This document shows positions 1 through 10,130 of a DNA stretch of 64,000 nucleotides, in pieces (within the stretch, counting starts at the first letter, position 1; every line of letters begins with the position of its first letter). The stretch is taken from positions 234,976-298,975 of the forward strand of contig CAVPGM010000025.1 of NCBI GenBank assembly GCA_963703945.1. Reading direction: 5' to 3'. A program made the position numbers and the translations under genes. The DNA comes from JALORV01 sp963703945 (lineage in GTDB: Bacteria; Pseudomonadota; Gammaproteobacteria; Burkholderiales; Burkholderiaceae_F). Below the pieces are notes generated by a model that was given only the letters and a program-made list of their open reading frames with translations, did no database searches and had not been told where the DNA came from.

Positions 1-429
1 CGGCCGCGGCACGTTCGTAGTTCGCGGTGACGGTCGCCACGGTGGCGCGCGTCAGCAAGGCTTGTGGATGACGCGGATTGCGTGACAACACCTGGTCGAG
101 GAGTCGGCCCGCTTCCGCAAACCGATGGCGGCTCTGTTCGATCGTCGCGCGCAGTACGAGTACGTCGGCAGTCCTGCTCGGCGCCGGCCAGCAGCGATTC
201 GGCGTAACCCAGAGCCCGGGGATCGCCATCGACGCGCCCGGTCGTCAGCAATGCCTGCGCGCGCTTGATGCGCGTTGACCTGGTCGACGGGACTCTGCGC
301 CACCAGGGCGGCGACCGACTTCTTCACCGCCGGCGGCAGCAGATTGCGCGCGACGACCTCGTCGCGTGCCGGCTGCGCATCCGCCGCGCCGACGGCAAGC
401 AGCATCACAAAGACCAGCGCAACACGCAT
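1..429 (-). CDS. Exported TPR-repeat protein, 3' end outside window, frameshifted
   Basis: The gene starts at 429 with a good signal peptide (MRVALVFVMLLAVGAADAQ) and a GAGGT-like ribosome site just upstream. It reads as an exported protein whose body shows tetratricopeptide-like helices: after frame correction a stretch near 70-170 reads RHRFAEAGRLLDQVLSRNPR followed by HPQALLTRATVATV, a typical TPR helix pair. Two frame breaks are needed, near 268 and 185. The first is explained by one extra C in gcg-c-atc at about 268. The gene runs off the left edge. It is the third gene of a leftward operon after the DUF4331 protein and a lipoprotein, so a periplasmic scaffold or assembly role with them is plausible but inferred. 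The TPR assignment is moderately sure; the function is unknown. Confidence 0.6.
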
Positions 430-509
430 GTGTACCTCACGGTGCTCGGTGAGCCGAGCAGGCCCGGAGGGCCCGCTCGGCGATCCAGCTCGCGCAGCGG
501 TTCTGCGGC

Positions 510-809
510 TTACGGCGCCGCGGACGGCTCGACGCTCTCCGACGTCGGTGGCGTGATCCCGTCAATGGCGCGCGGCTCGCCGCTTTCTCCCGTCATCGAG
601 GCGAGCATCGCGGTAGCGAGAGCGAGCAGGCCGGACATGCTTGCAGAAGCGTCGCGGTCCTCGCGCTGCATCTGCGTCAAGCCATCGCTGGGCGGGGACG
701 GTGGTGGTGCGGCGGCCGGCGCGTGTAGTCGCTGCCGCCGCAGGCGGCCAGGAGTGTCGCGGCCAGCGCCGCGGCCACGGTCGGACCGAATGGAATATCG
801 GCTGATCAT
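510..809 (-). CDS. Small lipoprotein, frameshifted near its start
   Basis: The start at 809 has a GGGAGCC ribosome site and lies 9 bp after the stop of the DUF4331 gene, so the two are probably cotranscribed. Read in one frame the N-terminus is Arg-rich nonsense. One frame over it reads FGPTVAAALAATLLAACGGS, a classic hydrophobic segment with a lipobox (LAAC), so a frame break lies about six codons in and another near 690 restores the C-terminal frame. The mature part is short, about 75 residues, rich in Pro, Ala and Ser, with no recognised domain, ending in SVEPSAAP. It is probably an outer-membrane or periplasmic lipoprotein partner of its neighbours. The lipobox is seen directly; the function is unknown. 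Confidence 0.55.
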   Translation of the reverse strand: MISRYSIRSDRGRGAGRDTPGRLRRQRLHAPAAAPPPSPPSDGLTQMQREDRDASASMSGLLALATAMLASMTGESGEPRAIDGITPPTSESVEPSAAP

Positions 810-818
810 GGCGGCTCC

Positions 819-2317
819 CTAGTTCGCGCCCGGAATCGGCGTCAGCAGGTAGGGAAAAGTGGCGTTGAACATCGCATCGCTGATGTTCGCGCCACCATCG
901 GTGAGCGCCAGACGCACCCGACGGCGCATCCGACGGAACGCAGCCGAAGGCACTGGGCGCGTTCAGCGTGCACAGCACCCCCATGCTGACGCGCAGTGCC
1001 GCATCCACCACGTCATCGCCCGGGCGACGGCCGTTCGGGAATCCGGCGTTGTCGCCGCCGAGGACGCCCAACGTGTTCTGGCTGCCCTTGACTGTCGGTG
1101 CGATCGAGGTATTCAGCCGCAGCATCTCCGCGGCCTTCACGTTGGCCGGCTTGTTGAGCCCGGGAACACCGGTCAGGAACGCGGTCACCAGGTCGGTACG
1201 CGGAAAGTTGGTAGGCGCCTTGACGCCAGCGGAACCGAACAGGATCTCCACGAGCGCAGGCAGCGTGGGATTGGTCACGTAATCGGCAAACTGACCATCG
1301 TCGCGCGGCTTGGAGCTGTTGAAGCGATCCTTGTCCTTCAGTCCGATCACCACTTCGTTGACCAGCGGCATCCCGAGGCGGGACACCTGAACCCAGGCAC
1401 CGCCGCTTTTTTCCGTGGTCTGATGACCCGATTTCGGTGTGCCGTCCAGCAGTCGCACCTGGCGCAGGCTGGCCGTCGTCCATGCGCCGATCACCGGGTC
1501 ATTGCCGGCGGTCAGGCAGGACGCGGGGACTTCCAGCGCGAGCGTGGTGACGTTCTTGTCGGCCAGGTCGTCGGTGCCGCCACTGGAGGCGAGCGGATTC
1601 AGGTTGATCAGGTCGAACGTGCGGCCAAGGTTGACGACGAACGGATCCTTGCGCTGGCCGACGAACACCCGGGCAGACCCGTCGCAGCCGGGGATGTTGA
1701 CCGTGTAGATGTACTGCGCGGCATACGCCTCGTATCCGGCGATCGAACCGAAGGTCTTCGTGCCGATGAAGTCGACCGGTTTGGTGAACTCGCGACCCCC
1801 ACCGGTCGCGTTGGTGACAGCGGAACGCTGCGCCGCCCCGGCGATCGCCGCGCACGACGTCGAGTGTGAAAGTCTCCTTCAGGTTCAAGGCGGCGTTGCT
1901 GCCGGCACTGATTCCGCCCGCCTGGATCAGCGGGATCGAGATGCTCTTGCCGCCGACGGGCAGCGCGATGTCGGCAAGGTTGTTCTTGAAGCGAAACTGG
2001 AAGCTGATGTCCTCGACCGCGTCGCCGTTGTTGTCCACGTGGATTTCGTACAGCGCGTTGGGATCCATCGCGAAGTAGTTGGGGCCGCCGTAGGGGTCCT
2101 GCAGCGGGATGTAATTGGCGATCAGCGTCACGTAGTTGCTGCGGCCGTTTTCGTAGCTGCGAAACATGTAGAGGTCGGTCCCGTCGACCTTGGGTTGCGT
2201 CGTGATAAATGGAGCTTCGCGATGGCTCGAGGCCTGGGCCGCCGGCTGCACCAGCAGCGCGGCGGCGCATGCGCCGGCCATCAGTGCGAGTCGGGGCGCC
2301 TGTGTGATCATGGGCAT
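819..2317 (-). CDS. DUF4331 family exported protein, frameshifted
   Basis: The protein is about 499 residues with a signal peptide (MPMITQAPRLALMAGACAAA) and the diagnostic DUF4331 opening ASSHREAPFIT then DGTDLYMFRSYE. Later conserved stretches include YFAMDPNALYEIHVDNNGD, RVFVGQRKDPFVVNLG, PLVNEVVIGLKDKDRFN and the C-terminal ALTDGGANISDAMFN. The start at 2317 is chosen because GGAGAG sits just upstream and the signal peptide begins there. Two frame breaks occur, near 1840 (one extra G in cgcg-g-cgatc) and near 930. DUF4331 proteins are secreted and of unknown biochemical function. The gene heads an operon with a lipoprotein and a TPR protein and lies opposite the regulator at 2611. Family assignment is firm; the role is unknown. 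Confidence 0.85.
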
Positions 2318-2610
2318 GGTTGCTCTCCGCTTGAGGACTTTTGGTTCGGCCCCGGAAGACGTGGCCGGCCGCAACGCCCCCGGCAGGCACTGCCGGGATA
2401 AGCGTCTTGTCTGCTGTACGGGCGACCCGGTCGATTGGATGTCGGCAGCAGTTCTGCGGCGCGACTCGACCTCCAGACGTGCCCTCGGCCCGTACCAGCT
2501 TTGCGGAATCGCGTCGACCGCGGGGCCGCTGCTGGCCTGGAAGCGGTACGTCGCCTACGCCAGATGACAGGCTGCGGGTGCGGCCAGGCGCCGCGCAGTA
2601 GCCTCTCGCA
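2318..2610. promoter_or_regulatory. Divergent intergenic region
   Basis: This 293-bp spacer separates the leftward DUF4331 operon from the rightward HTH regulator and must hold both promoters. I see no clear sigma-70 boxes or strong palindrome. The arrangement suggests, but does not prove, that the regulator at 2611 acts here. Confidence 0.4.
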
Positions 2611-3842
<1,232 letters not shown>

Positions 3843-3889
3843 ATTGGCTCCACGGCGCCGTTACGAAGCGCGCCACAAGGAGCCAGGGA

Positions 3890-4567
3890 ATGACGAGCAA
3901 GTCAGGCAAAGCAAGACCGCAAGCACCGGCGCGCGCGGCCGAGATCGTTCGTGAGTACGGTCCCTTCGCCGGTGTCGAGCAGATTGGCGGCGTCACGCAC
4001 GACGGCCACCGCGTCTGGGCCGCCACCGGACCCAGGCTGGTCGCGTTCGATCCGGAGAGCGGCCAACTCGCGCGCACGCTCGAGCGCGCCGCCGACGCCG
4101 GCACCGCATTCGACGGCAAGTACCTCTACCAGATCGCCGAAGCGCGCATCGACAAGATCGATCCCACTACTGGCGATGTCGTGTCGTCGATTCCGGCGCC
4201 AGGCAACGGCAGCGACTCGGGCCTCGCCTGGGCCGAGGGCAGCCTGTGGGTGGGGCAGTACCGCGATCGCAAGATCCACCAGATCGATCCCGCGACGGGC
4301 GCAATCCTTCGCACCATCGAGTCCAACCGCTTCGTCACCGGCGTGACCTGGGTCGACGGTGAGTTGTGGCACGGCACCTGGGAAGGCGACGAGAGCGATA
4401 TCCGCCGAATCGACCCGGACAGCGGCGCCGTGCTCGAGCGGCTGGAGATGCCGCGCGGCACCGCCGTCAGCGGCATGGAGTCCGACGGGGCAGACCTGTT
4501 TTATTGCGGCGGCGGAGCGACCGGCAAGGTGCGGGCCGTGCGACGCCCTAAGAGAGAGAAACGATGA
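3890..4567 (+). CDS. Streptogramin-lyase-like / glutamine-cyclotransferase-like beta-propeller protein
   Basis: This 225-residue protein starts at 3890 behind a strong AGGAG site. It consists of repeated blades such as HRVWAATGPRLVAFDPESGQ, KYLYQIAEARIDKIDPTTGD, GSLWVGQYRDRKIHQIDPAT and GELWHGTWEGDESDIRRIDP, each ending in an I/FDP turn followed by S/TG, as in Vgb-type and YVTN-type propellers. There is no signal peptide, so it is probably cytoplasmic. Its stop overlaps a possible upstream ATG of the DUF899 gene (ATGA at 4564), indicating cotranscription. Virginiamycin lyase activity is not implied: most members of this superfamily are uncharacterised, and five or six blades are few. The fold is confident; the function is unknown. 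Confidence 0.75.
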   Translation: MTSKSGKARPQAPARAAEIVREYGPFAGVEQIGGVTHDGHRVWAATGPRLVAFDPESGQLARTLERAADAGTAFDGKYLYQIAEARIDKIDPTTGDVVSSIPAPGNGSDSGLAWAEGSLWVGQYRDRKIHQIDPATGAILRTIESNRFVTGVTWVDGELWHGTWEGDESDIRRIDPDSGAVLERLEMPRGTAVSGMESDGADLFYCGGGATGKVRAVRRPKREKR

Positions 4568-4608
4568 CCGAGCAACCTCGGACGAATCTTCGAACCAAGG
4601 AGCACACC

Positions 4609-5472
4609 ATGAACACCGCCATTGCAGAAGCGAGCACCGTGAACCATCCCGTCGTGTCCAGGGACCGATGGATTGCCGCGCGCAAGACGCTGCTGGCGCG
4701 CGAGAAGGAGCTGACGCGCCTGCGCGACCAGGTCGCCCGCGAGCGCCGCGCGCTGCCGTGGGTGCGCATCGACAAGAACTACGTGTTCGATACAACCGAG
4801 GGCCAGCGCACGCTCGCCGAACTGTTCGAAGGCCGCCGTCAGCTGCTGGTGCAGCACTTCATGTTCGGCCCGGGGTGGGAGCAAGGCTGCCCGAGCTGCT
4901 CGTTCATGGCCGACCACAGCGACGGCATGACCGTGCACCTGGCGCATCGCGACGTCACGTTCGTCGCGATCTCGCGCGCGCCGCTGGCCGAGATCGAGCG
5001 CTTTCGCAAGCGCATGGGCTGGCGGTTCAGGTGGGTGTCCTCGAATCGCAGCGACTTCAACTACGACTTTGCCGTTTCATTCACACCGGAAGAAAGGGCC
5101 AAGGGCGAGGTCTACTACAACTACGGCATACAGCCCTTTGAATCGGAGGAATTGCCCGGCATCAGCGTGTTCTACAAGGACGACGCGGGCGAGGTCTTCC
5201 ACACCTATTCGACCTACAGGCGCGGTGTCGAAGTGATGATGGGCACGTACAACCTGCTTGATCTCACACCCAAGGGTCGCGACGAAGAGCCAGGCGAGGG
5301 CATGGCCTGGACGCGCCACCACGACCGCTACGAATCGACACAGGCGGCGCGCAGCGGCCAGCTCGGCACGAGGCGCACGCCTGAAGGGCGAACGGCCTGT
5401 GCTGCGCACCTGTCATGGCAAGCCTTTGGTCATGGCTCGCGGTCGCAGGGCTCGGCGCCCTGCACGGGCTGA
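4609..5472 (+). CDS. DUF899 thioredoxin-fold protein
   Basis: The protein shows the DUF899 layout: N-terminal helical segment VSRDRWIAARKTLLAREKEL, then PWVRIDKNYVFDTTEGQRTL, the redox-like motif GPGWEQGCPSCSFMADHSDG with CxxC at about residues 102-105, then VTFVAISRAPLAEIERFRKR and FHTYSTYRRGVEVMMGTYNL. I chose the ATG at 4609 because AAGGAG lies 7 bp upstream; an earlier in-frame ATG at 4564 overlaps the previous stop. The family normally ends soon after the MAWTRHHDRY segment at about residue 242. Here the frame runs about 45 residues further into the next gene, so the tail may be artefactual. DUF899 proteins are thioredoxin-like and of unknown substrate. The gene sits in an operon with a beta-propeller and a membrane protein. 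Confidence 0.85.
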   Translation: MNTAIAEASTVNHPVVSRDRWIAARKTLLAREKELTRLRDQVARERRALPWVRIDKNYVFDTTEGQRTLAELFEGRRQLLVQHFMFGPGWEQGCPSCSFMADHSDGMTVHLAHRDVTFVAISRAPLAEIERFRKRMGWRFRWVSSNRSDFNYDFAVSFTPEERAKGEVYYNYGIQPFESEELPGISVFYKDDAGEVFHTYSTYRRGVEVMMGTYNLLDLTPKGRDEEPGEGMAWTRHHDRYESTQAARSGQLGTRRTPEGRTACAAHLSWQAFGHGSRSQGSAPCTG

Positions 5473-5990
5473 ACCCTGCCACCGGCTGGATGTTTGCCGC
5501 CGCCTGGGGCGTGCAGTCGCGCGATCGGTCGCGGGCGCTGCGAGCCCTGATGCCGATCGCGGTCGGGCACGGCGCATCGGTCGCGCTTGTGGCCGCCGCG
5601 GTCGCACTCGGCCTGGCGATGGACCGCGTTGCGCTGCAAGCATTGGCGGGCGGGCTGCTTGTCGTCGTCGCGATCGTTCACCTGTCGGGCCGCACACCCA
5701 GGCGCGCTCGCGCGCCGGCGGGACATGCCGGGCTGGCGCTCTGGTCATTCATGATGTCCAGCGCGCACGGCGCCGGATTGATGCTGGTGCCGGCGCTGAT
5801 CCCGCTTTGCATCGGAGACGCGCCGGCCCGGCAGATCACTGCATCGGGCTCGCTGACGCTGGCGCTTGCGGCGGTCGGCGTCCACACGGCGGCGATGCTC
5901 ACCGTCACCGGCCTGATCGCCACCGGAGTTTGTCAGGGCTTTGACGCCGGCGCCCGCTTGCTCCGAAGCCTCAGGCCCGCTCCGCGTTGA
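5415..5990 (+). CDS. Polytopic inner-membrane protein, six-helix type
   Basis: This 191-residue protein is mostly hydrophobic, with about six membrane segments (around SLWSWLAVAGLGALHGLNPA, HGASVALVAAAVALGLAMD, ALAGGLLVVVAIVHL, HGAGLMLVPALIPL and ALAAVGVHTAAMLTVTGLI). Intramembrane His residues in GALHGLNPATG and SAHGAG recall metal or sulfite transporters of the NicO/HupE/TauE kind, but I cannot place it firmly. It overlaps the end of the DUF899 reading frame by 58 bp and its own last codons overlap the convergent DUF2157 gene by 20 bp. The start at 5415 has no strong ribosome site, consistent with translational coupling. Membrane location is certain; the substrate is unknown. Confidence 0.65.
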   Translation: MASLWSWLAVAGLGALHGLNPATGWMFAAAWGVQSRDRSRALRALMPIAVGHGASVALVAAAVALGLAMDRVALQALAGGLLVVVAIVHLSGRTPRRARAPAGHAGLALWSFMMSSAHGAGLMLVPALIPLCIGDAPARQITASGSLTLALAAVGVHTAAMLTVTGLIATGVCQGFDAGARLLRSLRPAPR

Positions 5991-7083
5991 TGCCGAGCGC
6001 TTGATGCCGCGTTTCGAGCAGTTCGCGCCAGCCTGCAGGAAGGCTGCTGCGTAGCGCCGCACTGATACGCGCCTCGTTGCGCTGCCACCAGATTCCGACG
6101 GCAACAATCGCCAGGCCGATGAATGTGAGCGCGAACGGAAACAGCAAACTGTCCTGGAACACCTTGTAGGACAGGTGCCCCAGGTAGCAGGCGATCCCGA
6201 TTCCGCCGAAGACGGCAAAGACTCGACGACCCAGGATTGCGCCGATCGCGACCATGGCGAGGTTGATCAGCAGGTAAACGAACTTGCCGATCTCGGAACT
6301 CGAGTCCTGCATCGTCAGCCCGCCCCAGAAGGTCAGCGTGCCGAAGATGTAGAGCCAGAACGCGAAGTCGCGTCCCTGCGCGTATGACTTGCGGGCCCGG
6401 AAGTCGACCCACACCGCGATGGCCAGCATGCCGAGGCCGAAGACCAGCGAGAAGTCGCGGTAGTACTGCCACTCGTTCCATCCCGGCCGGTCTGCAAAGA
6501 CGATCATCCGGGCCAGGTCCATGCTCATGTACCAAAGCGTCACGGCGAGCGGCATGACCATGAACGGATACCGCAGCCGCCACAGCCCGATCGTGGCGGC
6601 GATCAGCGTCACGAACTCGAGCGTGATCCAGCGCCAGTCGATGTGCGTGTGGTAGGCGCGGTAGTGCTGGCCGGCGCCTCCGGGAGGCCACCAGCCCAGG
6701 CCCGATTGCAGCGCCCAGGCGGCGAGCGGAACCAGAACGATCGCCAAGGTCGCCAGGATCCCGGCTGGCAACATCAGTTTGCGGGCGGCGAGCGAACGAG
6801 CAGCCAAGACGCATCCGACGGCATACGCCACGGCGATCGCGCACAGCGCCCATGGGCCGAACCGCTCCCAGCCCAGGTTCATGAAAAGGGACATCGCGCC
6901 GATGGCGATCATGCCGCCCAGGTAGTAGAGGACGTGCGTGATGGAGAACCGCGGAGCGACGTCGGGCGCGGCGGCCCGCTCAGCACTCCAGCGGGACCAG
7001 AGAGCTGACCCCTGCTGGGCGCTGATCACGCCGTCGTGCACCGCTTTCTCGAGGTCGAGCTGGGTGACGCGCAACGCGGTCAT
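5971..7083 (-). CDS. DUF2157 multi-pass membrane protein
   Basis: The 370-residue protein has the DUF2157 N-terminal cytoplasmic helix segment (LEKAVHDGVISAQQGSALW), then about ten membrane helices starting at HVLYYLGGMIAIGAMSLFM. The HVLYYLGGM junction is typical of this family. Later segments such as FAFWLYIFGTLTFWGGLTM and FALTFIGLAIVAVGIWW are clear. A short cytoplasmic tail ends NAERA. The gene is monocistronic and leftward, followed convergently by the membrane gene at 5415. The family has no established biochemical function. The frame is intact over its whole length. Confidence 0.85.
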   Translation of the reverse strand: MTALRVTQLDLEKAVHDGVISAQQGSALWSRWSAERAAAPDVAPRFSITHVLYYLGGMIAIGAMSLFMNLGWERFGPWALCAIAVAYAVGCVLAARSLAARKLMLPAGILATLAIVLVPLAAWALQSGLGWWPPGGAGQHYRAYHTHIDWRWITLEFVTLIAATIGLWRLRYPFMVMPLAVTLWYMSMDLARMIVFADRPGWNEWQYYRDFSLVFGLGMLAIAVWVDFRARKSYAQGRDFAFWLYIFGTLTFWGGLTMQDSSSEIGKFVYLLINLAMVAIGAILGRRVFAVFGGIGIACYLGHLSYKVFQDSLLFPFALTFIGLAIVAVGIWWQRNEARISAALRSSLPAGWRELLETRHQALGINAERA

Positions 7084-7220
7084 ACCGTCTCCTTATGGAC
7101 GTTCTTGCAAGCAAGCATCCTGCGACGAGCGCCAGGCAACGCTCAAGTAAAAAGTGAAGTTCGTCCGCTCCGAGGCAAATCAAACCTAACGATCAGAGGT
7201 TCGCAAATCGCCGCCTGTCA

Positions 7221-7772
7221 TTAGGACTCCCCTTCCGCCTGGCCCCTATCGCGCGCGAGGTACTCAACAACGGACTCGACAAGGAAAGGATGCGGCGTCG
7301 ACTTGACGATGGCGGCTGACGCCCACGGGTACGAAAGGCGAAGCAGCCAGGCTCGGACTTCGATTGCGGCTTCCGGCGGCAGCACCAGCATCTGATCGAT
7401 CGCAATCACCAAGCGAGTCGCCAAACGCATGCGGTCAGCGAGAAATGTCCAATCGTATCGGCCGCAGCCAACGCGAATGCTCTGTGACTCCTTCTCGGAC
7501 ATCGAAACCAGCCAGTCGCACGAGAACTCCGTGTCGTTCTCGCCTGGGCGAGACATGTAAAACGAGTAGATGTTCTCGTAGGTCTGGTTGAAGCGTCGAA
7601 CCAGAACATCGGCTATCGCTTCAATACCGCGGGTCATCGACGGGAACTGGATCTCGGCGGATCGGTTGTTGATCTCCAGGTGCGCGTCGTGAGCGAAGAC
7701 ATTGCTCAGCAGATGAGGACGGTTTTCATCCTTTGCATGAAAGTAGTCGCGAAGCACGCGTTCGGGCGACAT
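7221..7772 (-). CDS. SnoaL/NTF2-like protein
   Basis: This 183-residue protein begins with a helix (MSPERVLRDYFHAKDENRPH) followed by LLSNVFAHDAHLEIN, a common opening of NTF2/SnoaL-fold small proteins in which an early helix precedes the curved sheet. It has no signal peptide and no recognised catalytic motif. The C-terminus (VESVVEYLARDRGQAEGES) is helical. It lies 27 bp after the DUF3303 gene in the same direction, so the two probably form a small transcription unit. Fold assignment is tentative and rests on the N-terminal pattern only. Confidence 0.5.
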   Translation of the reverse strand: MSPERVLRDYFHAKDENRPHLLSNVFAHDAHLEINNRSAEIQFPSMTRGIEAIADVLVRRFNQTYENIYSFYMSRPGENDTEFSCDWLVSMSEKESQSIRVGCGRYDWTFLADRMRLATRLVIAIDQMLVLPPEAAIEVRAWLLRLSYPWASAAIVKSTPHPFLVESVVEYLARDRGQAEGES

Positions 7773-7799
7773 GCGGCTGCCTCCGCAGCGATTGTCTGA

Positions 7800-8063
7800 C
7801 TAGGGAACTCGGCTCGCCGCTTCCGCAGATGTGATGACCGGCAAGACCTCGAAATCCACCAGATCGGACCAGCGGCCAATCCACTGGTCGAGCGCGGTTC
7901 GGCTCTCGCAATCCATGACCTGATAGCAGTTTGCGAGATCAGTGGTCACCCAGCTCGCGACATACGTCACTCCGGGCGGCGCCAGGCGGCCGGATTCGCG
8001 GAATCTGCGATAGACGGGCGACGGATCGCCATCCTTGAAGTGCTCGATGACCAGGAAGAGCAC
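7800..8063 (-). CDS. DUF3303 small protein
   Basis: This 87-residue protein has the DUF3303 pattern: MLFLVIEHFKDGDPSPVYRR at the start, then GVTYVASWVTTDLANCYQVM and the ending WIGRWSDLVDFEVLPVITSA. These are small alpha-beta (ferredoxin-like) proteins of unknown function. It is the first gene of a two-gene leftward unit with the SnoaL-like gene 27 bp downstream. The opposite-strand aldolase begins 285 bp away, so this spacer (8064-8348) holds divergent promoters. Confidence 0.8.
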   Translation of the reverse strand: MLFLVIEHFKDGDPSPVYRRFRESGRLAPPGVTYVASWVTTDLANCYQVMDCESRTALDQWIGRWSDLVDFEVLPVITSAEAASRVP

Positions 8064-8348
8064 AGTACCTCCGCACGGGCCCGACCTCGAAGGAATGGCC
8101 GCCTTTCGGCTATTTTGTGGCTACCCGGGATCGGCGGCAACTGGCCAGAGGAAGTAATCTTTCCGCGTTTCCCGTATGTCCCCTGGGCTGCCACGCGAGC
8201 CGGTGCCCCGTCCGCAGAGGATCGCGAGTTGCTGGTGGAGGTCATAGCGGATCTTGTCGTCCGGATCGACACTATCCCTGTGTGGCTGGGGCGCCCGACC
8301 GGTGCCGAGGCCGCATCCCAGGGACCAACCGCAGGAGGTACGCAACCT

Positions 8349-9375
8349 ATGGACGGTCAAAGCGAATTGGAAGCAACGATACGAGCGCTGGTTCAGAAGG
8401 GCAAAGGGATACTGGCAGCCGACGAAAGCAGCCCGACGATTGCCAAGCGGTTCAAGTCGATCGGCGTCGAGTCGACGGAGGAAAACCGCCGCGTCTATCG
8501 CGAGTACCTGCTTGGCGACACCGGGGCTCGGTGAGTACATCAGCGGCGTCATCTTCTTTGAAGAGACGCTTGGCCAGCGGGCCGGAGACGGCACGCCGTT
8601 GCCGCAACTGGCGGCACGCCAGGGCATCGTGCCCGGCATCAAGGTCGACGCCGGCAAGATTCCGTTGGCGCACGCGCCCGGGGATGAAATCACCCAGGGT
8701 CTGGATGGACTCGCGAAGCGCCTGGACGCTTACAAGCAGCAGGGCGCGCGGTTCGCGAAATGGCGCGCCGTCTACAACGTATCCGGCACGCTGCCGAGTC
8801 GGCTGGCGATCGAGGCCAATGCCGAAGCGCTGGCGCGCTACGCCGCGATCTGCCAGGAGCAGGACTTCGTTCCGATCGTTGAACCCGAGGTCCTGAGCGA
8901 CGGTGACCACAGCATCGATCGCTGCGCCGAAGTGACCGAGGCCGTTCTGCATGAAGTCTTCCACGCGCTGAATCGGCATCGGGTCGTTCTCGAGCACGCT
9001 CTGCTGAAGCCGAGCATGGTCGTGCCCGGCAGGGAGCACACGCAGAAAGCAGCGCCGGCCGAGGTCGCCACCTACACGATCCGCACGCTGCAACGCACGG
9101 TGCCGGCCGCAGTGCCGGGCATCTTCTTCCTTTCCGGTGGCCAGACGCCGACTGAGGCGACTGCGAATCTTGACGCCATCAACCGGCTCGGCGCACAGCC
9201 GTGGCAACTGAGCTTTTCGTATGGGCGCGCACTGCAGGATCCCGCGCTGAAGGCCTGGAGGGGCCAGACTGACAACCGGCAACAGACTCAGAAAGCCCTG
9301 TTCGAGCGCGCCCGACTCAATAGCGCGGCGCGCGAAGGAAAGTACGCCGCGTCGCTGGAGGATTCGAACGCGTGA
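8349..9375 (+). CDS. Class I fructose-bisphosphate aldolase, one frameshift
   Basis: The enzyme interconverts fructose 1,6-bisphosphate with glyceraldehyde 3-phosphate and dihydroxyacetone phosphate. The start at 8349 lies behind AGGAGGT. Seen in order: GKGILAADESSPTIAKRF (phosphate site), REYLL, then after the break GEYISGVIFFEETLGQ, GIKVDAGKIPL, RWRAVYNVSG-type segment, FVPIVEPEVLSDGDHSID, and VLEHALLKPSMVVPGREHTQ carrying the Schiff-base Lys, then GIFFLSGGQTPTEATANLDA. One extra T near 8514 shifts the frame; removing it restores the expected LLATPGLGEYISG. Length after repair is about 341 residues, normal for the family. It is one of few frameshifts in this part of the window. Confidence 0.9.
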
Positions 9376-9503
9376 GCGTACCGCCGACAAATCACCGTGA
9401 TTCCGCCTGCGATCGGGTCACCCCCTGAGAATCGCTCGTCCAATTGCGGACGCGACTGGGTAAGGCGAAAATCGCCGCAAAACGGACGAATCTGGGAAAC
9501 GTC

Positions 9504-10064
9504 ATGGCAAGAGCCCGTCCTAACCGTTTACGACCGATCGTCATCGCCGCAGCGCTCGTCGCAAGTTTTCCCTTGTCGGCAAACACTGCTGTCAGCTACG
9601 GCAAGATCACCGCCGTCAAGCCTGTCAAGGTCGAGAACCCGTCCGCGCAGACTGCAGGCGCGCTCGTGGGTGGGGTTATCGGCCTTGCTTCGGGGCGCGG
9701 CCAGTCGGGCAGCAACAAGGCGCTGCGCGCCGTTGGCGGCGGTGTGGCCGGCCAGCAAGTGGGCAAGCTTGCAAGCTCCAAGCAGGCTTTCGAGTACACC
9801 ATCCTCGTGGGCGGAGCGACGACCACGGTTGTTACCGATGAGGCGGGCATGCGCGTCGGCGACTGCGTTGCAGTCGAGCGCGGGGCTTATACAAACCTGC
9901 GACTCGTGGCGGATTCGCAATGCGCACCGAAGGCCAAGCCACTGCCCACCGCCGCCCGGGAGGCCAATGCCTGTACCACGGCGAAGGACGAAGTATTGAA
10001 GTCGCAGACCGACGAGGAGTTCGACCGCGCAGAACGCAAGATGCGCCTGCTTTGCGCAGACTGA
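9504..10064 (+). CDS. Exported glycine-zipper (SlyB/17-kDa-antigen-like) protein
   Basis: The protein has a signal peptide (RPIVIAAALVASFPLSANTA) and a glycine-zipper segment GALVGGVIGLASGRGQSG then ALRAVGGGVAGQQVGKLAS, the 2TM zipper typical of SlyB-like outer-membrane proteins. A C-terminal domain of about 110 residues contains four Cys (DCVAVERG, SQCAPKAK, NACTTAKD, RLLCAD) that could form disulfides. There is no lipobox, so it is likely soluble or membrane-associated rather than a lipoprotein. I chose ATG 9504 because the signal peptide begins there; an in-frame ATG at 9444 would add 20 polar residues. It is monocistronic. Envelope location is a good inference; the role is unknown. Confidence 0.7.
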   Translation: MARARPNRLRPIVIAAALVASFPLSANTAVSYGKITAVKPVKVENPSAQTAGALVGGVIGLASGRGQSGSNKALRAVGGGVAGQQVGKLASSKQAFEYTILVGGATTTVVTDEAGMRVGDCVAVERGAYTNLRLVADSQCAPKAKPLPTAAREANACTTAKDEVLKSQTDEEFDRAERKMRLLCAD

Positions 10065-10130
10065 GCGAGTCCACGGCCGCATTCGAGCTCTCTCCAACCC
10101 GTCCCAAACTGGATATACGCAACAGATCCA

